A stretch of 64,000 nt of DNA from Orobanche coerulescens (taxonomy: Eukaryota; Streptophyta; Magnoliopsida; Lamiales; Orobanchaceae): NCBI GenBank assembly GCA_033398695.1, contig CM065801.1:1364001-1428000 (forward strand), written 5' to 3'. The notes beneath the pieces are model-generated. The model saw only the letters and a list, made by a program, of their open reading frames with translations. It was not told the origin of the DNA and made no database searches. The position numbers were made by a program, and so were the translations under genes. Shown in pieces: positions 1-10,840 of this stretch; the stretch's first letter is position 1; each line of letters begins with the position of its first letter.

Positions 1-1260
1 TTTGTCATTGTATATATAAGTTGTCATGGTAGCATACATTTTGTAGCATGATACGTATTTAAAATAGTTTATTGACATGTAATCTTTTAAGATACATTTT
101 TTACGTAATATTTTTTGTCTATTTATTTTGGTATTGACTCTATCATTTTTAATTGGAGCTAACTAATATTAATACATTGGGCTAAGTTATAACTATTTCT
201 TATAATAGTCAACGATGCCAGTGCGATGCACATGTGCTGTATAGAAGTTTTCATAGATTTAAAATACGTGCGATGCACATGGGCTATATAGAAGTTTTTA
301 TAGCGTATTATTCGGCATTTATTTTCGTCATTTTATATTTAAGTTTTTATGGTGTCACACATTTGCTAAGCTTTATACGTACTTAAAATACTTTATTGAG
401 TTGCACATGGGCTGTATATAAGTTTTTATATCGTAATCTTCAGAACTTATTTTCGTCATTATATATTTAAGCTGTGATGGTATCACATTTCTAAGCATGA
501 CACACATTTAAAATAGTTTATTGACATTAAAAGAGTATATGTGAAGAGATTTTTTTCAAGATGTTACATTGAAAAGAGTCTATTCACATGTAATTTTTTA
601 ATATGTATAAGTTACATAAATTATTTTAAATATGAAGCGATGACATTAATGTTGGGGACCTTTTATATTCATCCACGTGCAATGCACACAGGTTTGGACT
701 GCCTCAGGACCCATGCGATGCACTCAGGTTGGATCTAATTGTTTTTTTCGTAATGTTCGGGACTAATTTTCGGTTCATGTTTGAAACTCTCATTTTTTTG
801 TGAAAGACGGACTTCGTTGTTCAAATAAATTACATTAGTAAAAGCGAACTATAAAACAAATTTCCTTTTTAACAAAACTATAAAAACATAAAACGTTAAA
901 GTGATTAGTATATTCAAGAGTATAAATTATAATTCGTATAATAAATTATAATTCGTATAGTAAAATATTGCATGTTTAATTTGTAACGTACTATTAATAT
1001 GAATGCCACGTATTCATCTATATTGACACCGGTGGTCGTGGCGTTGTTCTTGTTGTTGTTGTTGTTGTTCTTCTTGTTGTCTTTGTCGTTGTTCATTGGC
1101 ATTTTGCATGTTTTGTTCTTGATACAATTTTCGTGACTTGTCAATCTCTTTCTTTAATGTGAAGAGGTTTTTTGCAAAATGTTATATTTAAATGAGGCTT
1201 TTCATATGTAATCTTTTAATGTGAGTAACTTACATAAATTATTTTTTAATTAATGCATTA
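1..1260. repeat. Degenerate tandem copies of a Helitron-like terminal module
   Basis: Partial copies of one module recur at about 1-110, 320-395, 430-640 and 1140-1250. Shared words include GATGGTATCACA, TTTAAAATAGTTTATTGACAT and GTGAAGAGA. The copy at 430-640 matches, inverted, the sequence at about 3315-3500. Between copies lie GTGCGATGCACATGGGC-like stretches resembling the hairpin found at 3755. I read this as stacked or truncated ends of one non-autonomous element family. No gene is visible. The left boundary lies outside the window or is decayed. Confidence 0.5.
914..1144 (-). pseudogene. Gln/Asn-rich transposon ORF fragment, copy 1
   Basis: About 190 bp at 950-1140 is repeated at 1756-1960. 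On the minus strand both carry a polyglutamine or polyasparagine stretch made of CAA/AAC triplets, flanked by a short charged segment. The style fits the low-complexity C-terminal tail of plant En/Spm-associated ORFs, but no domain is recognisable and this copy is frame-broken. I infer a decayed transposon coding fragment. A simple-sequence repeat shared by chance is the alternative. Confidence 0.35.
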
Positions 1261-1593
1261 TTACAATATTTTTCCATAAACTATAATATCGAATTTGGAG
1301 CATTCATTAGTAACTCATTCTAAGTATTTACAGTATCACATGATCTCAAACTCAAATGAATAATGCTTACATCGTGATATGTGGATAACAATTGAAATAC
1401 AATTTTCTTCTCCTTTATATACTTCTTCGATTTAGAAGATTCTCATTGTTATGATGATATAGTGTGAAGATATTTTTATTATATTTTTATTATATTTTAC
1501 CATTTGCAATATGTAACATCGACATAATTTACACAGTCATATCAAATATCAAAGTCACACAATATTCCAAAACGTTTAATTAAAAAAGTGACA

Positions 1594-1965
1594 TTAACAC
1601 AACGCAAGACAAAAAACTATATTAAGAGCAAAAATATTAAAATGCACCAACAAAGTGTAGTAATAATTATTGACTAAAAATTGAATGCTCGTCACATTAT
1701 TTTCAATAAACTTACTTGCTAACGAATCAATAGTATTAGCCCGTTTATCGGTATTACATGAAGTAAAATATTGCATGTTTAATTTGTAACGTACTATTAA
1801 TATGAATGCTAAGTATTCATCCCACCGATGGCCGCGGCGTTGATCTTGTTGTTGTTGTTGTTGTTTTTGTTGTTGTTGTCTTTGTCGTTGTTGTTCATTG
1901 GCCTTTTGCATGTTTTGTTCTTGACATAATTTTTGTGACTTCTCGATCTCTTTCTTTAATGCTTC
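1594..1965 (-). pseudogene. Gln-rich transposon ORF fragment, copy 2
   Basis: This is the second copy of the 190-bp segment seen at 950-1140, with a better preserved minus-strand frame. A charged, coiled-coil-like lead (motif KKEIEKSQK) is followed by the Gln-rich run and then GHRWDEYLAF. At about 2090-2165 a short minus-strand stretch with GHKDGS may belong to the same gene, as this word recalls plant Ptta/En/Spm-type proteins. The evidence is weak and I do not assign a function. Confidence 0.35.
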
Positions 1966-2039
1966 TTGATGCGCTACAAAAAAAATAGATATAGTTGATC
2001 GTTAGTAACTTAAATACAGTTAATCAATATATTGCATTT

Positions 2040-3300
2040 TCGATCAAAGTAAAAATATTCGTGCATGTTCCACTTAATTGATAAGACAACGATGTGTAGG
2101 ATCTCTTAAACCATTAGAAAAGATGATGTTACTACCAAATCTCCTAAGCTACCATCTTTATGTCCTACATTGTTACACACAAAAAACACACGTGAAATTT
2201 ACATAAAATAATATAAATCAATATGCTAAATAAGTAAGACGATATGATGCTTACTTTACCACCATAATAAGTTGTAGCCCAATGTGCACGCGGTGTGGAG
2301 GAAGTTGTGGTTTGTTGTGTGTGATTTTTGACACATTATATAGTTGATAAAATATTTGTAACTCATAGACGGGAAAGTAAAAAGACTAACCACTAATTGG
2401 TGTGTTTAATTTATGCATTCATGGCATTTTTGGTTTGTATTCTTTGAGGTTTAGAGATGGCTTGAAACATGTTGTACCGTACAAACTTTTGTGCATGATT
2501 CCTATGTACTTACCTTTATGCATGACTATTAAATCAATGTACTAACACATGAAGCTTTCACATTTCACTTTCAATTCATGAAACATTTATTGTGAGCACT
2601 TTGCATTTATAAGACAACTTAAGCTTTTAGTATATAAGATGGTGCAAAGCAATAGACTATAAATAAAATAAATACGTATTAATGATTCGGGTAATCATAT
2701 CCACAATTAGTATCGGCAATTAAGTGATTATGTTATTTTGAGAATTTATCATTTATATAATTTTACTGTAGTTTAAATCTTACATAATAAATAATATCAT
2801 TTTGACGATTTATGTAGTTTAAAAAATATAGATATACCATTTATATAATCTATTATAAATTAAATTTAAATCTTACTCAATAAGTAATATCACTATGGAG
2901 ATTAATTGATTATCTTAATATAATTTTAGTTTCATTTGTAGAATGACAAACAAATTTGGCAAAATGAAATTGTTATATTAGTTATTAAGAGTAGAAAAAT
3001 TATATGTTGAGATTGATGTCTTCAAATATATTTATATATGCAACCTGGTACAAATTAAATATACTAACAATATTGGACCGATTTTCACAACAATAAAAAA
3101 TATTGAAGCTTAAATGGTTTTTGTGCATAAAATAAAGTTCGATTAATTAAGCGTAGTAATGTGGAACTACCGTATTTGATATGATAAACCAAAAGGATAA
3201 TTAATGGTCACAAGCTAGATCTCAAAATATAGCGAATATCCACTTTGTTACGATTTTATATAAGGGTTACATTTATTTTGAAGAACCGTATGCGTTTAAC
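2040..3300. other. AT-rich stretch without recognisable genes
   Basis: Long A/T runs and ATAAT-type low-complexity sequence. Apart from the weak GHKDGS-like codons near 2090-2165 I see no coding region, tRNA, terminal repeat or regulatory site that I can support. Confidence 0.6.
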
Positions 3301-3314
3301 CTCCTTTTGACATT

Positions 3315-3786
3315 TAGTATGTAACTTATACATATTAAAAAGTTACATGTGAAGAGACTCTTTTAAATGTAGCATCTTGAAAAAGTCTCTTCACATATAC
3401 TCTTTAATGTCGATAAACTATTTTAAATGTGTGTAAATGCTTAGAAAGGTGTGATACCATCACAACTTAGATATATAATGACGAAAATACGTCAAAGATT
3501 ACACTATGAACACTTATATACACCCATGTAATGACGAAAATTAGTGTTGAACAATACACTATGAACATTTAGATTAAGCGTGTAATCGTGCAGTCTGAAT
3601 GACTCGGTCTAAATATAAAAGTCACCAAACAACTAATTAAACTCATTCATCTTAAACTCATGCGATGCTTACAAAAGTTGTGATACCATCACAACTTACA
3701 AACCTAATGACGAAAATAAATACAACACATTACACTATGACCAATTAGATAGAGCCCGTGTGCAACGCACGGGACTGAATGACTAG
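3315..3786 (+). mobile_element. Helitron-like 3' end with hairpin and CTAG
   Basis: A near-perfect stem-loop lies at 3755-3773: CCCGTGTG, loop CAA, CGCACGGG, with one T-G pair. It is followed 9 bases later by CTAG (3783-3786) and then a T. This matches the Helitron 3' signature: a GC hairpin, then CTRR, then insertion before T. A degenerate second copy of the end (TCTGAATGACTCGG) lies near 3575-3590, and 3315-3500 is an inverted copy of 430-640. The 5' TC end and any Rep/helicase gene are not identified. Confidence 0.6.
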
Positions 3787-4329
3787 TACTATAAAAACAT
3801 TACACTTCCAATCCGCCGTCATCGTAAGGGACATGACTTACCTACAGAATTATTAAATCAAGTGCAATGTTCTCAATTAATGTTACATACCACCATCCAT
3901 TTTTTTTTTCTTATACAATAGCAATAAGGCATAGTTATATTGTTTGTGACAGTTTAGCTGACAAATTAGCACTTGGCTGATAAATTGAATAGTATTTCGA
4001 TTAATCAATTTATAAATTAATTTATTGCGTACCAAATGATGATTTTTAAATAAATTTTAAAAAAGAATGTGGCTTATATAGTAGAACTCTTCTAAAGTGA
4101 TAACATCTCTAAATTAATAAAAAATCTCGGTCACGACTTGAGACCAGTATTAAAATTTAATAACCTCTCAATCGTGATAATTAATAATTTTTCAGAAAAT
4201 TTAGTATTAAATATCGGTCCCGATTTTCGCATAAAGTGATAAATTTAATAAAATACATATATTTCATGTACCATATCGATTAGAAAAATATTTCATCATA
4301 CTAGTTTGCTTTAAATTTGATTGTCTAGT

Positions 4330-6718
4330 TGTAGCGACCACTTTTCTAAAATATAATTCTTCAAATTTTAGGAAGAATAAATAAAAATTTTGCAGCGGAA
4401 ATACATTTCAAAAAGACAAACTTAATAATTGCAAGTAATCTTCTCGAGTCATTGTTAAAACAAAACATACCTTGACATAAAAATAAAACAAATTGAACAC
4501 TTGTTCATAAACATAGTTTGAAAGAAATAACATTAAATAAATAAACATCTAATCATAGGCTTGATCATCCCACTCTCAATCGCATGCCACATCGAGCTCC
4601 TCAACCTGAAAAGGGGTAAAATGGTGGGGTGAGCTTCCAACTCGCTCAGTGTGGAGAGTACGCAATATGTCTACGTTAATTACTAAATATATTAGCAAGT
4701 ATAAACAACATGACTGATAAATTCGATGCCCGTCGGCTGGCAGAAGGCTTTATGCACAATTAAGTGCTTGGTGATTTGCACATTTAAGTACTTCTGACTG
4801 ATTGCACATTCAAGTGCTTCTGACTGATTGCACATTTAAGTGCTTCTGACTGGTTGCACATTTAAGTGCTTCTGACTGATTTCACGTGCACATACGAGAC
4901 AATATATAAAGCAATTAAAATAAACAAAAGCGTAATAAATCCCCACACCTAGATAAAATGCAGTTCTTGAACTTGAATGTGATGAGATGCTTGACTCGAC
5001 AATTCTAGGCCCGTAAATTCTTGTTATTATCTACAGGTAATAATAGTTTATTATTAATATAATACTATAATTGAAAATAATCTACAAGACATAACTTGAA
5101 TTGAATATTATTATTTGATAAAGTCAATAGGTTAAAGACTTGGTCAAGAAGGGACTGATTTGAGAACATGAAAAATCGAACGAGGTCAAATTGAAATAAT
5201 CGGTAAATTGGGGACTGAATTGAAAATGCTGGAAAGTTCTTGGGTATAAATACCCATAACCCTAATTAATCGGCCGCTTCACTTCTTCTTCTCCATCAGT
5301 TCATCTCTCTCTCTCTCTCTCTCTCTCAACTCCCTGATAAAACACACACACACCACGTCGGATGAAAAGAAGGAAAATTCGTCGGCGTCGCGTGGTTCAG
5401 GAATTCCGAGTGCGGCTCATAACTCAGGTACAAGGCAACCGACGAAAGACCATGATAGAAAACCGCAGCGGTGGCGGAGTAGCAGCGGCGACCTCCGGCG
5501 ATTTAGGTCGGCTGTGGGTTAGGGTTTCTGCCCAAATTTCGGCGGGCATGGCGGAGGTTGTGAGATCGTGGTAGCAACCAAAATCGTCGCGATTCAAAAA
5601 CCCGAGTCAGATTTCCAAAAATTCTGACTCAAACTCACGGCGGAAGGAAGTAACGGCTTAGGTCTCCGACAAGGTCTGTCGGCGACTCTGCGTGGGGCGA
5701 CCAATACGTCAATGCAGTGGAGGGTTAAGCTAGTCTTGACCGCACAAATCAGGTTCGACTAATGTTCTTATTTAAATTTTGAGTTCTGAAAATGGGATTG
5801 TGAACTTTGAATGATTTCTGAACTTGCTTGTGTGTATGAGTGTGTATGACTTCTGGAGTGAGTGATGGAATTAGTGATGAAAACAGAACTGAACTACACA
5901 AGAATTTCTCTGGCGAAGAAGAACTGGAGACTGAGGTTGAGATTGAAAAGAAGAAAACAAAATGCTTACAATCGAAGGAGTTTCCAGAAAATTATACCTG
6001 CTGATATGTATTCGCCGGACAATTCTGAGATGTTGGTAATTTGATGTGTGAATTCTGGTGATTTTCTGTAATGATGTAAAGTATATAGAATTTGTTTTGT
6101 TGAGATTTTTGGTGTGCGTGTATGTGATTTGCTGCTATGTACGGGTTTCTGTTGTATGATTCTGAAGTGAAACGTGAATTGTTGTGAGTGTTTTTGTGAA
6201 AATTTTGTTGTTTGTGGTTTTATACTGGAATTCGATAACTGATTCTTCCCATAAAGAATAACTTCCTCCCCATGATGTCCACTACTCCCACTAAGTTGGT
6301 TGTGTGTGGAAAGTGCAGAAAGTTCCTTCTATCGTGTAGGAGAGAAATGATTTGGGCTGGAAAATGATAATGATGATTGGGCTCTTAATTAATTAAGATT
6401 TGGGCTTGATATTGAATTGGGCCCAAAATAAATGGATTAAAATTAATTAAAATGGACTTGTAAAATCTTATGGGTAACGATTAATATTGCTTAAAATTTG
6501 ACTCGGGCCTAGAAACGACGAGATGAAACAATGAATTAAAATGAGAAATGCAACGAAACGAATCACATGACTTGTCATGAATAATAATGGTATAAATGAA
6601 TTTGCATGATGATGAAATAAAATGAATTAATGATAAATTATTCGGGCATTAATTTAATAAAATTGAACATGTTTTCTATAATTCACAATAAATATATATG
6701 CGAAATCGGGGCGTTACA
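4330..6718 (-). repeat. 3' LTR of the Ty3/gypsy element (2389 bp)
   Basis: In element orientation it starts TGTAACGCCCCG and ends GGTCGCTACA. It contains five copies of an about 26-bp repeat (core GTGCTTCTGACTGA) at about 4750-4885, a CT microsatellite near 5305-5328 and an AC run near 5343. It is very similar to the other LTR, except for a cluster of small indels at CTG-containing words. On the plus strand it contains a TATA-like box and a 70-codon antisense ORF. Confidence 0.92.
5245..5574 (+). other. Antisense promoter-like segment and 70-codon ORF inside the 3' LTR
   Basis: On the strand opposite to the element, TATAAATA at 5245-5252 is followed by a CT-rich leader of about 100 bases and an ATG at 5362 opening 70 codons. 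The product is Arg-rich at its N-terminus (MKRRKIRRRRVV) and Gly/Ala-rich later, with no known domain. The same protein is predicted, identical, from the other LTR. A CAG/GTTCGACT donor-like site lies near 5755. The TATA word is almost palindromic, so it could instead serve the sense strand. Transcription is inferred only. Confidence 0.35.
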
Positions 6719-6735
6719 ACCTACCCCCCTTTAAC
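6719..6735 (-). other. Polypurine tract
   Basis: The minus strand reads AAAGGGGGGTAGGT directly before the 3' LTR start TGTAACGCC. This is the expected position and composition for a plus-strand primer. Confidence 0.85.
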
Positions 6736-8085
6736 AAATTTTCGTCCTCGAAAATTAAGTTGCGTACCTTGAAAAATAAATGTTGGATACTTAGAACGGA
6801 TCTCCTCTTCACGTTCCCAAGTTGCTTCATTTGGTCCATGACGACTCCATTGAACTTTCACCAATTTAACCTCTTTATTTCGTAACTGGTGTACCCTACG
6901 CTCCAGAATAGCTATAGGTACCTCCTCATAAGTCAGATTCTTGGCTACATGCAACTCTTTGAAATTGCATACATGATCAGGATCATGTACGTATTTTCTC
7001 AGCATGGAGACGTGAAAGACATTGTGCACTCTTGATAATTCCATCGGCAATGCCAAACTATAAGCAAGATCACCAACACGACCCAAAATCTCAAAAGGTC
7101 CGATATAACGAGGCTGTAGCTTTCCCTTTTTACCGAATCGTATTAATCCTTTCATCGGCGCTACTTTCATGAACACCTTCTCTCCAATCTCAAATTGGAT
7201 ATCTTTCCTCCGTTTATCCGCATAAGACTTCTGCCGATCCTGGGCAGTCTTAATTCTACATCTGATTTCGGCTATCTTCTCTACAGTCTGCCCGATCAAT
7301 TCTGGACCCAAAATTTTTCCTTCTCCAACCTCACTCCTATAAAGGGGCGATCGACATTTCCTTCCGTACAGAGCCTCATATGGGGCCATTTGTATAGTAG
7401 CTTGGTAACTATTGTTATAAGCAAACTCTACTAACGGCAAAATATTCTCCCAATTCTCACCAGTATCAAGAACACATGCCCTCAACAAATCTTCAAGTGT
7501 CTTGATAGTCTGTTCAGATTGACCATCGGTTTGCGGATGATATGAAGTACTGAAATTCAATTTAGTGCCCAATGCACTTTGCAGGCTTTTCCAAAATTTC
7601 GAAGTAAATCGTGGATCTCTATCTGAGACGATCGACACTGGAGCGCCATGTAACCTCACAATCTCCCGAATATAAATCCTCGCATATTGTTCCATACTGT
7701 AAGTCATCCTCACAGGTAGAAAATGAGATGACTTCGTCAAACGATCTACTATCACCCAGATAGCATCGTTCTTCCTCACTGTTCGTGGCAGACCAACCAC
7801 GAAATCCATTGTGATATGCTCCCATTTCCATTCTGGGATTTCTAACGGTTGGAGTAAACCTCCTGGCCGTTGGTGTTCTGCCTTCACCTGCTGACATATC
7901 ATACACCTTTCCACAAATACACCAATGTCCCGTTTCATTCCTCTCCACCAAAAGAACTTCTTCAGGTCGTGGTACATCTTTGTACCTCCCCGGTGAGCGG
8001 AGTATGGTGCATCGTGAGCTTCTTCAAGAATATGCTTCCTAAGGGATGGATCCTTAGGAACACATAACCTCCCATCATAAGTCAA
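6721..8085 (-). pseudogene. int: Ty3 integrase with C-terminal chromodomain-like segment
   Basis: An open frame of 454 codons, cut off from the rest of pol by a frameshift. Near its start is the HHCC zinc finger (H...H in the YSAHRGGTKMYHDL stretch, then CMICQQVKA). The DDE core follows: MDFVVGLP, IVSDRDPRF and HPQTDGQSEQTIKTLED supply Asp, Asp and Glu. Further on are the GPFEILGRVG segment and VHNVFHVSMLRKY. The last 80 codons hold a chromodomain-like tail with VKVQWSRH and EATWERE, used in this clade to direct integration to chromatin. The frame itself is intact but has no complete upstream pol. Confidence 0.88.
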
Positions 8086-9492
8086 AATGTAAATGCTGCG
8101 GCAATGACAAACTTCTCAATACTCCCGACTTGTGCTCGATCTTTCATCTTGCACAAGAACTTATCACGTGGTTGAGCTTCCTTAATCTTATCCCTCAAGT
8201 TTGGTTGCAAGACCAAAGATGATAGGATTGCTTTCGAATGTTTTGAAGACTCAACTACCTCAATCCTCAACTGGGAGAACTCCTTTATCAAACTCTCCTG
8301 ATCGGTCAAGCAAGCTAACTCGCCTCTAGTCTTCTGACTCAAGGCATCAGCTACCACATTAGCCTTACCCGGATGGTAATGGATAGTATAATCATAGTCC
8401 TTCACCAATTCTAACCATCACCTTTGTCTCATGTTAAGATCCTTCTGTGTGAAAAGATACTTCAAACTTTTATGGTCCGTGTATATCTCACACTTCCCTC
8501 CGTAGAGATAGTGATGCCAAATCTTCAGCGCATGTACTACAGCAGCCAACTCCAGATCATGCGTTGGATAGTTCAACTCATGTGGTTTAAGCTGTCTCGA
8601 TGCATAGGATACTACTTTACCATGTTGCATCAGGACACAACCCAACCCCTGCTTTGAAGCATCACTATAAATAACAAAGTCATCCGTCGGATCAGGAATC
8701 GTTAATACTGGTGCCAAGGTTAGTCTCCTTTTCAACTCTTGAAAACTTTCCTCGCACCTCTCACTCCATTCAAACCTCACGCCCTTCCTTGTTAATTGGT
8801 TCATAGGAGTGGCGATTTTAGAAAATCCTTCGATAAATCTTCTATAATAGCCAGTTAGGCCCAGAAAGCTACAAACTTCGCTCGCATTTTTGGGTACTCC
8901 CCAACTACTCACTGCTACAACCTTATCGGGATCTACCTCAATTCCTTTAAAAGTCACCACATGTCCAAGAAATCCAACTCTGTTCAACCAAAACTCACAT
9001 TTCTTAAACTTGGCATACAACTTCTTGAGAAGTGTCTCCAATGTAACTCTCAAATGCTATTGGTGTTGTTCCTTGTCCTTAGAATACACCAAGATGTCAT
9101 CTATGAAGACGATCACAAACTTATCCAAGTAAGGTTGGAACACCCTGTTCATCAAATCCATAAAGACTGCTGGTGCATTACTCAGACCAAATGGCATCAC
9201 TACAAATTGAAAATGCCCATAACGGGTCTGAAAGCCGTCTTGGGAATGTCACACTCCTAATCTTCAGATGGTGGTACCCCGACCGTAAATCAATCTTCGA
9301 AAAGGTTCCGGCTCCCCTCAACTGATCGAATAGATCCTCGATTCTCTGTAGTGGGTACTTGTTCTTCATCGTGAGTCGATTCAACTCTCTGTAATCTATA
9401 CATATCCGAAGTGACCCATCCTTCTTTCTTACAAACAACACCGGTGCACCCCATGGTGACACACTGGGACGAACAAATTCGAGCTCCAGCAG
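8082..9492 (-). pseudogene. pol: Ty3 reverse transcriptase and RNase H, broken
   Basis: The segment reads RT fingers and palm ([16 protein letters not shown], then YRELN; 9460-9250), a frameshift near 9249, the FIDD catalytic box (about 9094-9117), a TAG at 9054-9056, then thumb and connection ([19 protein letters not shown]). RNase H follows with [10 protein letters not shown], ending in [15 protein letters not shown] lies at 8418-8420, inside the usual RRW motif, followed by DYTIHYHPGKANVVADALS. A final frameshift at about 8085-8110 separates this part from integrase. The order is normal for the clade, but several disabling changes exclude activity. Confidence 0.9.
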
Positions 9493-9494
9493 CT

Positions 9495-10403
9495 ATTGAA
9501 TTTGGACCTTCAATTCTTGAAGTTCCTTCAGAGTCATTCTATATGGCGCTTTGGATGTCGGGGCCGTCCCAAGGACCAAATCAATGCTAAACTCCACTTG
9601 TCGATCGGGTGGGACTCCCGGAAAATCCTCTGGAAACACATCCAAAAATTCCCGTACTATAGGCACGTCTGTAGGGGACACGTCATTAGTACGACTGTCG
9701 ACCAAACTCACCAAGTAACCCTGACATTTCTCCATTCTTAGACTTCTCAGTACCTTCATGGCACTGATTACTCTGGGTACTGTTCTACTCTTAGTACCAT
9801 AAAAGGTGATCGACTCGCCTTCCAAACACCTCAATGTCACCTTCTTCTCACGGCACCTTATATCGGCATCATGTCTATCGAGCCAGTCCATACCAAGGAT
9901 CACATCAAAATCTATCGAGTTAATTAAATACAGGCTAGCATCAAATTCTCTTCCTCGTTCGAGATTTAAAAACTCTCTCTCCATTTTCTCTTGGTAATGT
10001 TGTGGGTAGTACTGCTCCATCACTATTTCCTTGAACCGATCCCATGTTAATGCAGCACGCTCGGCCGCCGGCCTCAAACACCAATAGCTTATCCACCAGC
10101 GTCCAGCATCCTCCACCATTTGGTATTGGCCGTAAAGAATTCTTTGTGCATCAGTGCACCCAACGAGCTCAAAGGTGCGCTCGAGCGACATGAACCATTC
10201 ATCAACAAAAGCTGGTCCTTCTCGACCGTTGAATGATGGTGGGGTAAAAGCGCGGGCTGTTGCACAACTTGTGCACGAGTAGGAGCTGGCATGTTATTAT
10301 TGTGGTTATCCTGACCTCTGTCACCACCACCGAGGTTGGCATTCTGACCACCGAGATTATCTCTATCTCGGTTAGTTGGGCGTCCACGTCTATGAGTTGC
10401 CAT
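9495..10403 (-). pseudogene. gag: Ty3 gag joined to protease remnant by an internal deletion
   Basis: The likely gag start is the ATG at 10401-10403 (MATHRRGR). After a low-complexity N-terminus a frameshift near 10245 moves the reading to the frame open from 10191 to 9493. That frame has the gag retrotransposon domain (WFMSLERTFELV, then a conserved WDRFKEIVMEQYYP) and then, near 9945, jumps directly to SIDFDVILGMDWLD, which normally lies after the protease active site. So the gag C-terminus, the CCHC knuckle and the D-S/T-G protease motif are missing. A TAG at 9493-9495 closes the frame ahead of reverse transcriptase. Confidence 0.85.
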
Positions 10404-10824
10404 TATTCTAAGGCATATCATACTCAATGATCCCTCAGTACTTGCCCAACGAGAGAGACGAATAAGATGAAGAATTACATTGCATCTATGGGTTGAGAAC
10501 CACAGATTTCTAGCAATGATGATTTACGCATGTCACACATATACTTATGAATTTATAAGAAAACAATTTCATGCCCAAATACTTTATCATAAAATTCTTA
10601 TGCACAAAATAGACTGAAGATGCATCTGAATACATGGATCATGGTTGATCTGGGAAACTGCATTTATCACATAATGAATAATAATAACTTAATGTACCTT
10701 GGAGTCGACGTGGAGCGGCAGAGGTGGATGATCATAATTGCTAAAAATATTTGACTACTTGCGAAAATGAAATTCCTGTTTATAAAAAGAAACTATTTTA
10801 ACGAGTCTACAGAACCGTAGACCC
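10404..10824 (-). other. Ty3 untranslated leader between the PBS and gag
   Basis: This is about 420 bp between the primer binding site and the gag start, AT-rich and without an ORF. It is the normal place for packaging and leader signals, but I cannot identify any specific one. Confidence 0.6.
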
Positions 10825-10836
10825 GCTCCGATACCA
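10825..10836 (-). other. Primer binding site, initiator tRNA-Met type
   Basis: The minus strand reads TGGTATCGGAGC four bases inside the 5' LTR. Plant elements primed by initiator tRNA-Met carry TGGTATCAGAGC, so there is one mismatch. Confidence 0.85.
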
Positions 10837-10840
10837 CTTA

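Noticed and set aside
1806..1988. Val-rich ORF
   Set aside because: Antisense of the CAA (Gln) repeat.
5862..6044. 60-codon ORF in the LTR
   Set aside because: The corresponding frame in the other LTR is destroyed by several small indels; no motif.
6721..8085. Integrase as a functional host gene
   Set aside because: The frame is open, but it lies in a Ty3 element between LTRs and is separated from pol by a frameshift; no sign of domestication.
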